Source of the DNA: Verrucomicrobiia bacterium
GTDB lineage: Bacteria > Verrucomicrobiota > Verrucomicrobiia > Limisphaerales > UBA1100
Assembly: GCA_014239365.1 (NCBI GenBank)
Contig: JAAZZB010000016.1
Location: 1 to 32,554 of the forward strand
DNA: 32,554 nucleotides
Direction of reading: 5' to 3'
Part shown: in pieces, positions 16,790 to 23,931 of the stretch
How the letters are laid out: each line of letters opens with the position of its first letter
Numbering within the stretch: the stretch's first letter is position 1
The notes under the pieces: generated by a model
What the model was told of the DNA's origin: nothing
The model's database searches: none
The model's input: the letters and a program-made list of their open reading frames with translations, nothing else
Position numbers and translations under genes: made by a program

Positions 16790-16891
16790 TCAATGTAATT
16801 CAACCCAAAACCAAATGGCGGCGCAGATGCCGAAGATGATGGAGGCGATGAGCGCCACCAATTCGAAGCCTATATCTGCCGCAAACATCAT
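16790..16891 (-). CDS. Putative 33-residue single-span membrane protein
   Basis: Reading leftward from the ATG pair at 16886-16891, the frame encodes a 33-residue peptide ending in TGA (16790-16792). It opens MMFAADIGFELVALIASIIF and continues GICAAIWFWVELH: a short polar start, one long hydrophobic helix and an amphipathic aromatic end. Codon use is like that of neighbouring genes. No good ribosome-binding site is seen and nothing can be said of its role. It directly abuts the right end of the transposase element. Confidence 0.4.
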   Translation of the reverse strand: MMFAADIGFELVALIASIIFGICAAIWFWVELH

Positions 16892-17179
16892 GGCTTTACA
16901 CTGCCATCATTCGCCGCGACTTTAAAGTTCTATCCCCAAAAAGGAACCGCCGCGGCTGGGTGGTGGGCGTCGCCGCGACGGTTATAGTCCTGCGGATTGG
17001 ATGGGGGCATCCGCAGAGGCGCTTCTTCTACCAAAAGGCTGGGAGGCTGGCAACCCCTTTTGGACAATTATCATTCGCAGGATGTTCACAGCCACCGGTT
17101 TGACGATCCGCCTGAGAACCGGCCGTTTCCAGCGCCTTCGCGCCGCTCGCACAAAAATCGCTTGGCCTCGTCAATTTGC
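16892..17179. other. Spacer upstream of tRNA-Lys
   Basis: Apart from the tRNA promoter just after it, I see nothing here that I can support as a gene. Open frames around 17000-17220 show no domain-like sequence. Confidence 0.5.
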
Positions 17180-17207
17180 TTGATTGCGCGGATTTGCCCG
17201 CTACACT
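17180..17207 (+). promoter_or_regulatory. Sigma-70-type promoter of tRNA-Lys
   Basis: TTGATT (17180-17185), a 16-bp spacer, then TACACT (17202-17207). The expected start near 17214 lies about 9 bp before the mature tRNA. Confidence 0.55.
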
Positions 17208-17222
17208 GCGCGCCCCACTGAA

Positions 17223-17298
17223 GGGAGTGTAGCTCAGTTGGTAGAGCAGTGGCCTTTTAAGCCATTGGTCCGGGGTTCGAGCCCCCGCGCTCCTACCA
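17223..17298 (+). tRNA. tRNA-Lys(UUU)
   Basis: The full cloverleaf is visible: acceptor GGGAGTG/CGCTCCT, D arm from GCTCAGTTGGTAGAGC, anticodon loop CTTTTAA giving UUU, T arm CGGGG-TTCGAGC-CCCCG, and an encoded CCA at 17296-17298. The first acceptor pair is G-U. Confidence 0.96.
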
Positions 17299-17370
17299 GT
17301 TTTCTTTTCCTCTTTTTCAATTTGTTAACAACCGGTGAATAGCCGGTGAACACGAAATAATAACTCCGGC

Positions 17371-17398
17371 TTGGACTTCGGCGTTTCTGTGATAAATT
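17371..17398 (+). promoter_or_regulatory. Candidate sigma-70 promoter of the structured RNA
   Basis: TTGGAC (17371-17376), a 16-bp spacer, then TAAATT (17393-17398), about 70 bp after the tRNA-Lys. It would start transcription near 17405, just before the first tetraloop hairpin. Confidence 0.45.
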
Positions 17399-17404
17399 TT
17401 TCTG

Positions 17405-17740
17405 CGTTGAGCGGATCTTCGGAGACGCTCGGTCGGTCAGCCGATCGCGGGAGCGGGATTCTTCGGAATCACCTCTGAAGGAAACGGCTTTGGGAGCAAT
17501 CCCGGAGAGCAGTCCTTCAAAGGCAGTTCCCACCCAGGCCGGTCGCCCTTCGGGGTGAATGGTTGGCCTGCCTCCTTCGGGATGGCAGGCTGGGGGGTCG
17601 GATTTGGCTGTTACCCTGAAAAGGGTAATTGCCCTACCAAGGGCAACGACCTCGAGAGAACTCCCGCAAGGGAGCCCCCTTGAAAAGGATTGGTAACCGC
17701 CCGTGGCGAACTTCGGTTCACTGCGGGCGGTTTTTTTTGT
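17405..17740 (+). ncRNA. Candidate structured RNA or leader rich in UUCG/GNRA hairpins
   Basis: This protein-free stretch holds a run of stable hairpins. UUCG loops occur at gattc-ttcg-gaatc, gcccttcggggt, gcctgcctcc-ttcg-ggatggcaggc and in the terminator. GNRA loops occur at taccct-gaaa-agggta and ctccc-gcaa-gggag, and ttgccctaccaagggcaa forms another hairpin. All loops have the stabilising sequence on the plus strand, and the terminator T-run is on the same strand. It could be a stand-alone RNA of about 330 nt or an attenuating leader of the following DAHP synthase gene. I found no hallmark of RNase P RNA, tmRNA or 6S RNA. The stretch TGGTAACCGCCCG before the terminator stem faintly recalls the T-box sequence, without other T-box parts. 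Confidence 0.5.
17695..17738 (+). terminator. Intrinsic terminator
   Basis: aaccgcccg (17695-17703) pairs with cgggcggtt (17724-17732), with an inner hairpin around a TTCG loop, followed by a run of eight T. It closes the structured RNA and lies about 125 bp before the DAHP synthase ATG. Confidence 0.85.
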
Positions 17741-17750
17741 GGTTTGTTTT

Positions 17751-17800
17751 TGTAGCCCCGGGCCGGTGGCCCGGGGTCCGGCCCACCGGGCCGGGCTACA
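17751..17800. repeat. Single copy of the tgtagccc hairpin repeat
   Basis: The palindrome tgtagccccgggccggtgg...gggctaca is the same GC-rich hairpin that forms the seven-unit array at 24893-25330 and a truncated copy at 27901. It sits between the terminator and the DAHP synthase gene. Confidence 0.85.
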
Positions 17801-17861
17801 GTGTCGCAGCATCTCATTTCCATTGACCACGTTCGGTGTGCGCATTAGGTTGCCGCGCTTT

Positions 17862-18875
17862 ATGATTATTGTTCTAAAACCACGGATTACGAAGCGCCAG
17901 GAGAATAGTGTGCTGCGCGAGATTAAAAAGCTCGGCTACGAACCACACGTGATGCGGGGTGTGGCGCGCACGGTGGTGGGTGCGATTGGCGATGAGAAAA
18001 AAAATCCTTCGCTGGAGAAGCTCACCACGTGGCCGCAAGTGGAGAGTGTGACGCCAATCCAAAAGCGCTTTCGCTTGGTGAGCCGCGAGGCGCACCCAAA
18101 AAATTCCACGGTCAAGGTGGGTCGCCATTTGATTGGCGGGAAAAAAATGCAGGTGATGGCCGGGCCGTGTTCGGTGGAAAGTGAAAAACAATTGATGGAA
18201 ACTGCGCACGCGGTGCGCAAGGCAGGGGCCACAATTTTGCGCGGCGGCGCGTTCAAGCCGCGCACTTCGCCGTATGAATTTCAGGGGCTGGGCGAGAAGG
18301 GCCTAAAGTTGCTGGCCAAGGCGCGGGATGAAACGGGGATGCCGATCATCACAGAATTGCTTTCGCAAAAGCACGCGGATCTCGTGGCAGAGTACGCGGA
18401 CATTCTCCAAATCGGCACGCGCAATGCGCAAAACTTTCAGCTGCTCATCGCGGCGGCGCGCACGGGCAAGCCGGTGCTGCTCAAGCGCGGGATGTCGATG
18501 CGCATCGAGGAATGGTTGCTGGCGGGCTAGTATATTTTGGCCAACGAAAACGCAGGGCTGATGTTTTGCGAGCGCGGCATTCGCACGTTTGAGAATTACA
18601 CACGCAACACGCTGGATCTTTCCAGCATTCCGGCGGTGAAACAGGAATCCCATTGCCCCATCGTGATTGACCCCAGCCAAGGTTGCGGCCGGGCGGATCT
18701 CATCAACAGCCTCTGCAAAGGCGCGGTGGCGATGGGCGCGGATGCGTTGCTCATTGAGGTGCACCCAAACCCCGCCGAGGCGTGGAGCGATGGCGCGCAG
18801 CAACTCACCCTCGATGGCTTCAAGAAATTGATGCGCGAGCTAAAGCCGATCATCAAGGCGGCGGGGCGAAGTTGA
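17862..18875 (+). pseudogene. aroF: 3-deoxy-7-phosphoheptulonate (DAHP) synthase, interrupted by an in-frame amber codon
   Basis: A single frame encodes a 337-codon DAHP synthase of the Thermotoga/Bacillus type (first step of the shikimate pathway, erythrose-4-phosphate plus PEP). An N-terminal ferredoxin-like regulatory domain (1-70) precedes the barrel with MAGPCS (metal ligand Cys103), GGAFKPRTSPYEF, GTRNAQNFQ and LLKRGMS. At codon 223 (18528-18530) TAG replaces what is normally Glu in the family pattern EEWL-x-A-x-EYIL (here EEWLLAG-stop-YILANEN). The frame then continues with CERGIRTFENYTRNT. A second change is visible: the family DPSH is DPSQ, losing the metal-ligand His, while IEVHP and SDG ligands remain. 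The first part (222 residues) lacks half the barrel and should be inactive. Neighbouring genes use TAG as a normal stop, so recoding is unlikely. A sequencing error can explain the stop but not easily both changes. Confidence 0.85.
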
Positions 18876-18940
18876 TTTGGGTTTAATTGAGGGCGACTTT
18901 TTTGTGGACGCCCTTCCTGTTCGCTGCGAAAATGGCTCGC

Positions 18941-20026
18941 ATGAAACAGCTTTTCGTTGCCGTCTTATCCATCCTGCTTTTCGGGGGTTGCTCCAAGTCC
19001 GACAAAAAGGATTCTGCTTCCGGCGGAGAGATTGAGCCCATCAAGTCATCCCGCGATTTAGCCAAGGTATTTTTCGCCCAGTTAGCTTCCGGGAATAAAC
19101 AGGCGGTGCTGAAGGTGACGCTTTTGGGGGCGTCCGAAAATGTCCAAAATAATTTTCTTAATGAAATGGGCGCCACCGGTGACCAAGGGGAACGAGCCTT
19201 GCAGAAAATTAAAAATGAAAAGGCAAAGTTTTTGGATAGTGGAATTGATGCCTTAATTGCCTCGATGAAAAAAGAGGGCATCGACCCGGCCAAGGTGAAG
19301 CTGGGCAAGGTCGAAACATCAGGGATCGGCAAGCTTCCCTCTGCCGATGGCGGCAAGGGCGTGCTCGTGGGGGGTGAGTTGGTGCTTCATTTTACCGCTG
19401 GCGGTCGGCCGGTCAAAGCGGTGGTGGTCATCAATTGCGCCAAGCTAAAGGAAGGCTGGGTGATAGTGGATGCGCCGGAAGTGAGTTTGACGCGCGGGTC
19501 GCGTGCTAAAGCCGGCCCCGGGCCGGGAGGGCCAGGTTTCCCCGGTAGGCCGAGTTTGGGTATTCCAGGCGGAATGCAACCGGCGCTTCCCGGCGGGCTC
19601 AATGGATTTGATGGTGGTGGAGGTGCGGAAGCCACCACGGAATACGATGATAACTGGACAACGGATTTGCCCGCCGCAATCCGGTTGGCCAAAAAAGAGA
19701 ATAAGCGCGTTTTCATCGACTTCACGGGTTCGGACTGGTGCCCTCCCTGTATGGCGCTACACCGGAATGTGCTGACGAAAAGGGCATTTCTAGAATATGC
19801 GAAGGAGCATCTGGTGCTTGTCGTGCTGGATTTCCCAAAGCGAAAGCCACAGGCCGCTTCGTTACGGCGGGCAAATGACGCTCTGTCCAAGCGATACCGG
19901 GTGGATGGATTCCCCACAGTCATCGTGCTGGATGCAAATGGGAAAATGATCCACCGCGAATCAGGCTACTCGGGAGATGGCGCGGCCGCATTTGTGGCCA
20001 AGTTGAAAACCAAAACTTCGCAATAG
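18941..20026 (+). CDS. Lipoprotein with C-terminal thioredoxin-like domain
   Basis: A 361-residue protein from ATG 18941. The signal MKQLFVAVLSILLFGGC has a good lipobox (FGGC, Cys17). Residues about 30-185 form an uncharacterised domain (SSRDLAKVFFAQLASGNKQ onward). A Gly/Pro-rich linker follows (190-225). The C-terminal thioredoxin fold has the redox motif GSDWCPPCMALHRNV (Cys267, Cys270), then VLDFPKRKP and the cis-Pro strand VDGFPTVIVLD. This is the DUF255/thioredoxin_7-like arrangement used for disulfide exchange outside the cytoplasm. An upstream in-frame ATG at 18932 would add only three residues. TAG ends the gene. Confidence 0.88.
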   Translation: MKQLFVAVLSILLFGGCSKSDKKDSASGGEIEPIKSSRDLAKVFFAQLASGNKQAVLKVTLLGASENVQNNFLNEMGATGDQGERALQKIKNEKAKFLDSGIDALIASMKKEGIDPAKVKLGKVETSGIGKLPSADGGKGVLVGGELVLHFTAGGRPVKAVVVINCAKLKEGWVIVDAPEVSLTRGSRAKAGPGPGGPGFPGRPSLGIPGGMQPALPGGLNGFDGGGGAEATTEYDDNWTTDLPAAIRLAKKENKRVFIDFTGSDWCPPCMALHRNVLTKRAFLEYAKEHLVLVVLDFPKRKPQAASLRRANDALSKRYRVDGFPTVIVLDANGKMIHRESGYSGDGAAAFVAKLKTKTSQ

Positions 20027-20088
20027 CAATAGAGCCGGGCTTTTTCTCGATTGAATTTTCCTGCGCGTGCCCTTAGCTTTGGCGCGTG

Positions 20089-21114
20089 ATGAAATTCATT
20101 CAACAAACTATTCTTTCCTTCACCGCGTTACTGCTCTCCGGCTGTGCCACGCCGAATGAAAAAACTAACTCAGGCGATCCACTCGCTGCAGCGTTAAATT
20201 CCAAAGAACAAGCTGCCATTACTCAAATCGAAACTTTGGGCGGCCGCGTGCTTTTCATCGCCAAAGACGCAAAGGAATATAGCGTCACCATCATCAAAGA
20301 TACGTTTGGCAAAACGAATGGGTTCGCGGCAGCCGACGCCAAGCTGTTAGGCGCGCTGGACAATGCGGTGGAGATTTCGCTGCAACATCCCGATGCCGAT
20401 GATGCGTGGGTGACGTCGTTGAAAGGGCTGAACGGTTTAACGAAACTGCATCTCGAAAAAACCAAAGTAACCGATCTGGCGTTGGACACCGTTGGCGGGC
20501 TTTCCAGTTTGGAATACCTAAACCTTTACGGCACAGCTGTGACCGATGCCGGCCTCGATAAATTAAAAAACCTGAAGCACCTCAAAAGCCTTTACCTCTG
20601 GCAAACCAAAGTAACCGAAGCCAAGGCCAAAGCGTTTCAGGCGGCGATGGCCAAGGCCGGTAATAATGACCTCTCCATCAACCTCGGAGTAGGCAAAGAT
20701 TTGCGCAGCGTGAACACCCTCGCGCGATTGGCCAAGGCGCGTGCTGCATCCGAAACCTCCGCACGCGAAGCCGCGGCCAAAGCCGCCAAAGTGGAAGCCG
20801 AACGCATCGCCGCAATCAAGACGCCCATGTTTGATAAAGACATCCTGCCCATCATCCAAAAACGCTGCACCGAGTGCCACGGCAAAGAAAAACAAAAAGG
20901 CAAACTTCGGCTCGATAGTTATGCCGAGCTGATGAAAGGCGCCGATGGCGAGCCGGTTTTTGTGGCGGGCAAGCCGGGCGAAAGTGAAATCCACGCGCGC
21001 ATTTTGTTGCCCGATAGCGACGACGATCGCATGCCGCCCAAGGGAAATCGCATTTCGGATGAAATTGCGGGCTTGATCAAGCGGTGGATCGAGCAGGGCG
21101 CCAAGCAAAAATAG
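20089..21114 (+). CDS. Lipoprotein with leucine-rich repeats and planctomycete-type cytochrome-c-like domain
   Basis: A 341-residue protein. Its lipoprotein signal ends LLLSGC (Cys19). Residues about 100-180 hold short leucine-rich repeats (LNGLTKLHLEKTKVTDLALD, LSSLEYLNLYGTAVTDAGLD, LKHLKSLYLWQTKVTEAKA). A charged Ala-rich helix (210-243) links to a PSCyt1-like domain: FDKDILPIIQKRCTECHGKEKQKG with the heme-binding C-x2-C-H (Cys260, Cys263, His264), and ILLPDSDDDRMPPKG with the distal Met. Such domains are typical of Planctomycetes and Verrucomicrobia, usually fused to DUF1549/1553 modules; here the partner is an LRR unit. The start is ATG 20089; GTG 20086 is possible. Confidence 0.88.
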   Translation: MKFIQQTILSFTALLLSGCATPNEKTNSGDPLAAALNSKEQAAITQIETLGGRVLFIAKDAKEYSVTIIKDTFGKTNGFAAADAKLLGALDNAVEISLQHPDADDAWVTSLKGLNGLTKLHLEKTKVTDLALDTVGGLSSLEYLNLYGTAVTDAGLDKLKNLKHLKSLYLWQTKVTEAKAKAFQAAMAKAGNNDLSINLGVGKDLRSVNTLARLAKARAASETSAREAAAKAAKVEAERIAAIKTPMFDKDILPIIQKRCTECHGKEKQKGKLRLDSYAELMKGADGEPVFVAGKPGESEIHARILLPDSDDDRMPPKGNRISDEIAGLIKRWIEQGAKQK

Positions 21115-21127
21115 TGCCAACAATCTC

Positions 21128-21161
21128 ATCCCGCACGGCGTGAAGCGGTGCGGGATTTTTT
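21128..21161 (+). terminator. Intrinsic terminator after the LRR-cytochrome gene
   Basis: atcccgcac (21128-21136) pairs with gtgcgggat (21148-21156), followed by TTTTTT. It lies 13 bp after the stop codon. Confidence 0.9.
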
Positions 21162-21270
21162 GTGGTAAAATTTTCACGCCAAATGCGCCAATCCCGCGCA
21201 AAATTTTCCGCCCACAAAAGCCGACCTTCACTTTTCAGGGGAAAACGAGCTTCGCGATGCGCGCGCACAC

Positions 21271-21287
21271 TTGGCACGGGGTTTGCT
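21271..21287 (+). promoter_or_regulatory. Sigma-54 promoter (-24/-12)
   Basis: TTGGCACGGGGTTTGCT matches the sigma-54 consensus YTGGCACG-N4-TTGCW at every fixed position. The GG (21273-21274) and GC (21285-21286) are separated by ten bases. Transcription should begin near 21298. An enhancer-binding activator is needed and none is visible in the window. The alternative sigma-70 reading (TTGGCA, then TATATC) shares the same bases but is weaker. Confidence 0.75.
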
Positions 21288-21297
21288 CTGTCTATAT

Positions 21298-21400
21298 CAA
21301 CTACAGGTTGAAACAGCCTCTAAAAACAAAACAAAGTTGCTGTAACAATAGAAGGACTGATTCACCTGGGGAGCTGGGGCAGCTATGCTGCCCCTTTTCT
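21298..21400 (+). ncRNA. Candidate sigma-54-dependent small RNA or leader
   Basis: About 100 nt run from the predicted sigma-54 start to a terminator-like hairpin at 21376-21394 with T-rich tail. There is no open frame with a start and ribosome-binding site inside. The 5' part is A-rich and unstructured (ctctaaaaacaaaacaaag), as in base-pairing small RNAs. It may be a stand-alone RNA, or an attenuated leader of the proline-rich membrane protein gene that starts at 21590. Confidence 0.4.
21376..21400 (+). terminator. Terminator-like hairpin
   Basis: ggggcagc (21376-21383) and gctgcccc (21387-21394) form a perfect 8-bp stem with a 3-nt loop, followed by TTTTCTCTTTTTC. Confidence 0.75.
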
Positions 21401-21589
21401 CTTTTTCAGCCTAATTCCTCGGCTGAATTTCCTTATTTCGATCAGTCTGGATAAGAAATCCGAAACCTTCATCTGCTCGTTGCGTCTATTTCCTTGGACA
21501 AGTTCAAAAATCCATTGGACAAAACCCGTAAAATTCCGTCTAATGAGCCAGCGTTTTAACAATTCGTATTATTATATTAAAGGCAAATT

Positions 21590-23149
21590 ATGAGTACCCC
21601 CCCTCCCCCTCCTCCCGGTGACGCCACCCCGCCGCCCGCTGGCGATGTGCCCCCGGCTGATCCCGCACCTTCGGCGGCCGCGCCCGCGATGTCGCCCAGC
21701 CCCCAATTAGCTGCGCCCGCAGCTGCCAAAGCGGGTGCCTCCAAAAAAATTATTTTCATTCTCGTCGGCGTGCTCGCCCTCGGCGGTATTGGTTTTGCCG
21801 GCTACAAATTTGGCCCCGATCTTTGGGCCAAGTATTTTGGTGGCGGCGACATCAACACTCCCGATGGTGCAATCAAACGTGTCTTCAATGGATTAGCAGA
21901 CAACAAGCCCGAAGTATTGTGGGAAGCGCTTCCTGCCAAACATCAGCAGTTGATCACCGACGAGATTAAAAAATCCAGCGCCAATGTCGATGCGGAGATC
22001 CAAACAAAAATTGGTGATGTGTTGAAAAAATTGGTTGGCGTTTTGAAAAATAAAAAAACGATTATCCTCGAGACCGCGCAGATGATGGGGGGTCAGGGTG
22101 GCGGTCAAAGTGGGGGACAGGGAGGTGTCCTCCCAGCTGAGATCATCGAGAATTGGGATGGCATTGTCGAACTGCTTGAGATCGTCGTGAACAGCAAGGC
22201 GATGACCCCCGAATGGCTCAAGAACCCCGACGTGGGCGCTGTGCTCAAGGAAGATGGCGGCAAGCTGATGAGCTCGCCCGTGCTGGAAATTTTCGTCAAC
22301 AAATTGCTGGCCGAATCCAACGATGCAGATTCGCCCAAGGATTTGGCAGAGTTACGTTCCTGGCTCAAAGGGATTACTGTCACCCTCGTTTCCTCCACAG
22401 AAACCACAGCCAAGGTGAAAATTGGCTCAACCGATTTCACGATTCCAGATGATGAATCGACATTGGACATGGTCAAGGTAGACGACCGCTGGCTGCCCAA
22501 GGAAATGGCCGATGGCTTGGAGCAAATGATTGCGATGCTCAAACAAACCGTTCCGATGGGGCAGCAACTCGGCAGCGCTCCAATGACTCCGCATCAAAAA
22601 ACGATCCTGCTCACCTTTCTCATTGCTCTGGATATGGGCTTGGATCAATTAAACGATGCCAACACCGCTCAGGAATTTCAGACAGCCGCAATGATGGCCG
22701 CAGGAAACATTATGGGGCAGATTGCGGGCGTGCAACAGGCTTTAGGCGGAGGCGGAATGGGTGGCGGCTTTCCCGGCACCAACCCGGGGATCGGCATCAA
22801 CCCCGGCATCAATCCGAATACTGGTTTCCCGAACATCCCCGGCACACAACCCGGAGTTCAACCCGGAGTTCAACCCGGCACTGGTCTGCCCGGAATCGCT
22901 CCACGTGGGCCAGCTGGCTATAACATCACGTGGACCGTGGGCTTGGGGAACAAAAATCGAATCGACCAAATCTACCCCGGCCAGCCTGAGGGCAATGTGG
23001 AAAAAGCATTTGGTGAGTGCAAAAATAAGAATGGCCAATTTTGGACTTATAGCGGCCTCAAAATTCGCAATCTTCGGCAAGGCGGCACCTATACCACCGC
23101 TATATTTCAGATGCAAAACGGCAAAGTGGCCAGCGTCAGCTTTCAGTAA
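21590..23149 (+). CDS. Proline-rich bitopic membrane protein of unknown function
   Basis: A 519-residue protein. Residues 1-50 are a cytoplasmic Pro/Ala-rich segment starting MSTPPPPPPGD. Residues 53-72 form one membrane helix (KKIIFILVGVLALGGIGFAG). The outer part (75-400) is mostly helical and acidic, with DGAIKRVFNGLADNKPEVLWEALP near the membrane and a GGQGGGQSGGQGG patch (about 166-178). A low-complexity Gly/Pro/Asn linker with PGVQPGVQPG repeats (about 395-445) joins a C-terminal beta-rich domain (450-519) ending VASVSFQ. A dumb-bell of an inner Pro-rich tail and an outer sensor-like domain would suit scaffolding or signalling, but I do not recognise a family. A sigma-54 promoter and a hairpin lie 200-320 bp upstream. 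Confidence 0.75.
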   Translation: MSTPPPPPPGDATPPPAGDVPPADPAPSAAAPAMSPSPQLAAPAAAKAGASKKIIFILVGVLALGGIGFAGYKFGPDLWAKYFGGGDINTPDGAIKRVFNGLADNKPEVLWEALPAKHQQLITDEIKKSSANVDAEIQTKIGDVLKKLVGVLKNKKTIILETAQMMGGQGGGQSGGQGGVLPAEIIENWDGIVELLEIVVNSKAMTPEWLKNPDVGAVLKEDGGKLMSSPVLEIFVNKLLAESNDADSPKDLAELRSWLKGITVTLVSSTETTAKVKIGSTDFTIPDDESTLDMVKVDDRWLPKEMADGLEQMIAMLKQTVPMGQQLGSAPMTPHQKTILLTFLIALDMGLDQLNDANTAQEFQTAAMMAAGNIMGQIAGVQQALGGGGMGGGFPGTNPGIGINPGINPNTGFPNIPGTQPGVQPGVQPGTGLPGIAPRGPAGYNITWTVGLGNKNRIDQIYPGQPEGNVEKAFGECKNKNGQFWTYSGLKIRNLRQGGTYTTAIFQMQNGKVASVSFQ

Positions 23150-23281
23150 TGAAGATCAATCGCTGAAAAAGGCACTTGGACTAATCGCCGTTTGAAGTTA
23201 ACAATAGCTTCAGCCATGTGCGGAAAACAAGTGTAGTGCCGAATGCTCCGGCTGCCTGAAAACCGTTTTACACAATCAACT

Positions 23282-23668
23282 ATGAAAAAACTATTCCCCC
23301 TCCTTGCCCTCGCTTGCATCCTTGGCTGCGGTAAACCCGCTGGCAAACCCGGCGCACCCACAACCCCGCCTGCGTCAACTCCCGCAGATGCGAATCAGTC
23401 CACCGGGGAAAAGGTGGCTGATTCCTTGCAGGATATTTCCAACACCATTCGTAACGTCCAAGCCCTCACCCAAAATGTAAAAAACATCAAGGGCCTACAA
23501 ATCGTCCCGGAGCGCATCCACTGGGAATACAAAATCATCAGTCCGAAAGACGCCGAAATCAGCCTCGAAAGCCGCCTCAACAATCTAGGTAATGAAGGCT
23601 GGGAACTCTCCGCCTCCACCCCCAAAGGAAACTTCATCTTCAAACGCCCTAAGCAGGAAAAGAAATAG
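23282..23668 (+). CDS. Small lipoprotein with DUF4177-like C-terminal domain
   Basis: A 128-residue protein. The signal MKKLFPLLALACILGCGKPA has a good lipobox (ILGC). A Pro/Thr-rich linker and a short amphipathic helix follow (DSLQDISNTIRNVQALTQNV). The last 50 residues, WEYKIISPKD then LESRLNNLGNEGWELSAST and NFIFKRP, carry the WEY...LN.LG.EGWEL pattern of DUF4177. That small alpha/beta domain has no known biochemical role. The true start is the ATG at 23282; earlier in-frame codons would precede the signal. It lies 130 bp after the proline-rich gene. Confidence 0.82.
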   Translation: MKKLFPLLALACILGCGKPAGKPGAPTTPPASTPADANQSTGEKVADSLQDISNTIRNVQALTQNVKNIKGLQIVPERIHWEYKIISPKDAEISLESRLNNLGNEGWELSASTPKGNFIFKRPKQEKK

Positions 23669-23693
23669 CCGCATTGCATTTCGTTGCAATACG

Positions 23694-23722
23694 TTGCATT
23701 TCGCATTTGCCTGACGTACAGT
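23694..23722 (+). promoter_or_regulatory. Sigma-70-type promoter of tRNA-Val
   Basis: TTGCAT (23694-23699), a 17-bp spacer and TACAGT (23717-23722). The expected start near 23729 is a few bases before the mature tRNA. Upstream direct repeats of gttgca (23671-23699) precede it. Confidence 0.6.
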
Positions 23723-23733
23723 CCCGCCCTTGC

Positions 23734-23809
23734 GGGCGATTGGCGCAGTGGCTAGCGCGCCGGCTTTACACGCCGTGGGTCGGGGGTTCGAATCCCTCAT
23801 CGCCTACCA
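23734..23809 (+). tRNA. tRNA-Val(UAC)
   Basis: The cloverleaf is complete: acceptor GGGCGAT/ATCGCCT, D arm GCGCAGTGGCTAGCGC, anticodon loop TTTACAC giving UAC, T arm GGGGG-TTCGAAT-CCCTC, and encoded CCA at 23807-23809. Confidence 0.96.
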
Positions 23810-23931
23810 CGCCTGCCTCGCTCACCAGATAAAATCACCAGATAAAAATTTTCAATTTTCAATGATCAAGTTTCGAGGGCTTTGGAATACTTAATCTTTG
23901 ATAATTGAGAGTTGAAAATTCCCCGCCCCTT

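Noticed and set aside
17405-17740. RNase P RNA, tmRNA or complete T-box
   Set aside because: The conserved GAGGAAAGTCC and ACAGAA words, the tmRNA ends and the T-box stem I features are not present. Only a short T-box-like stretch precedes the terminator.
17234-17845. Long minus-strand open frame ending in GARGLEPRTNGLKGHCSTN-like sequence
   Set aside because: It runs antisense through tRNA-Lys and the structured RNA. The familiar ARGLEPRT ending is a well-known artefact of reading tRNA genes in reverse.
18531-18875. TAG at 18528 as a selenocysteine- or pyrrolysine-type recoding site
   Set aside because: TAG is used as a plain stop by several neighbours, no pylT or pylS gene is visible, and a Glu-to-stop single-base change plus the lost His fit decay better.
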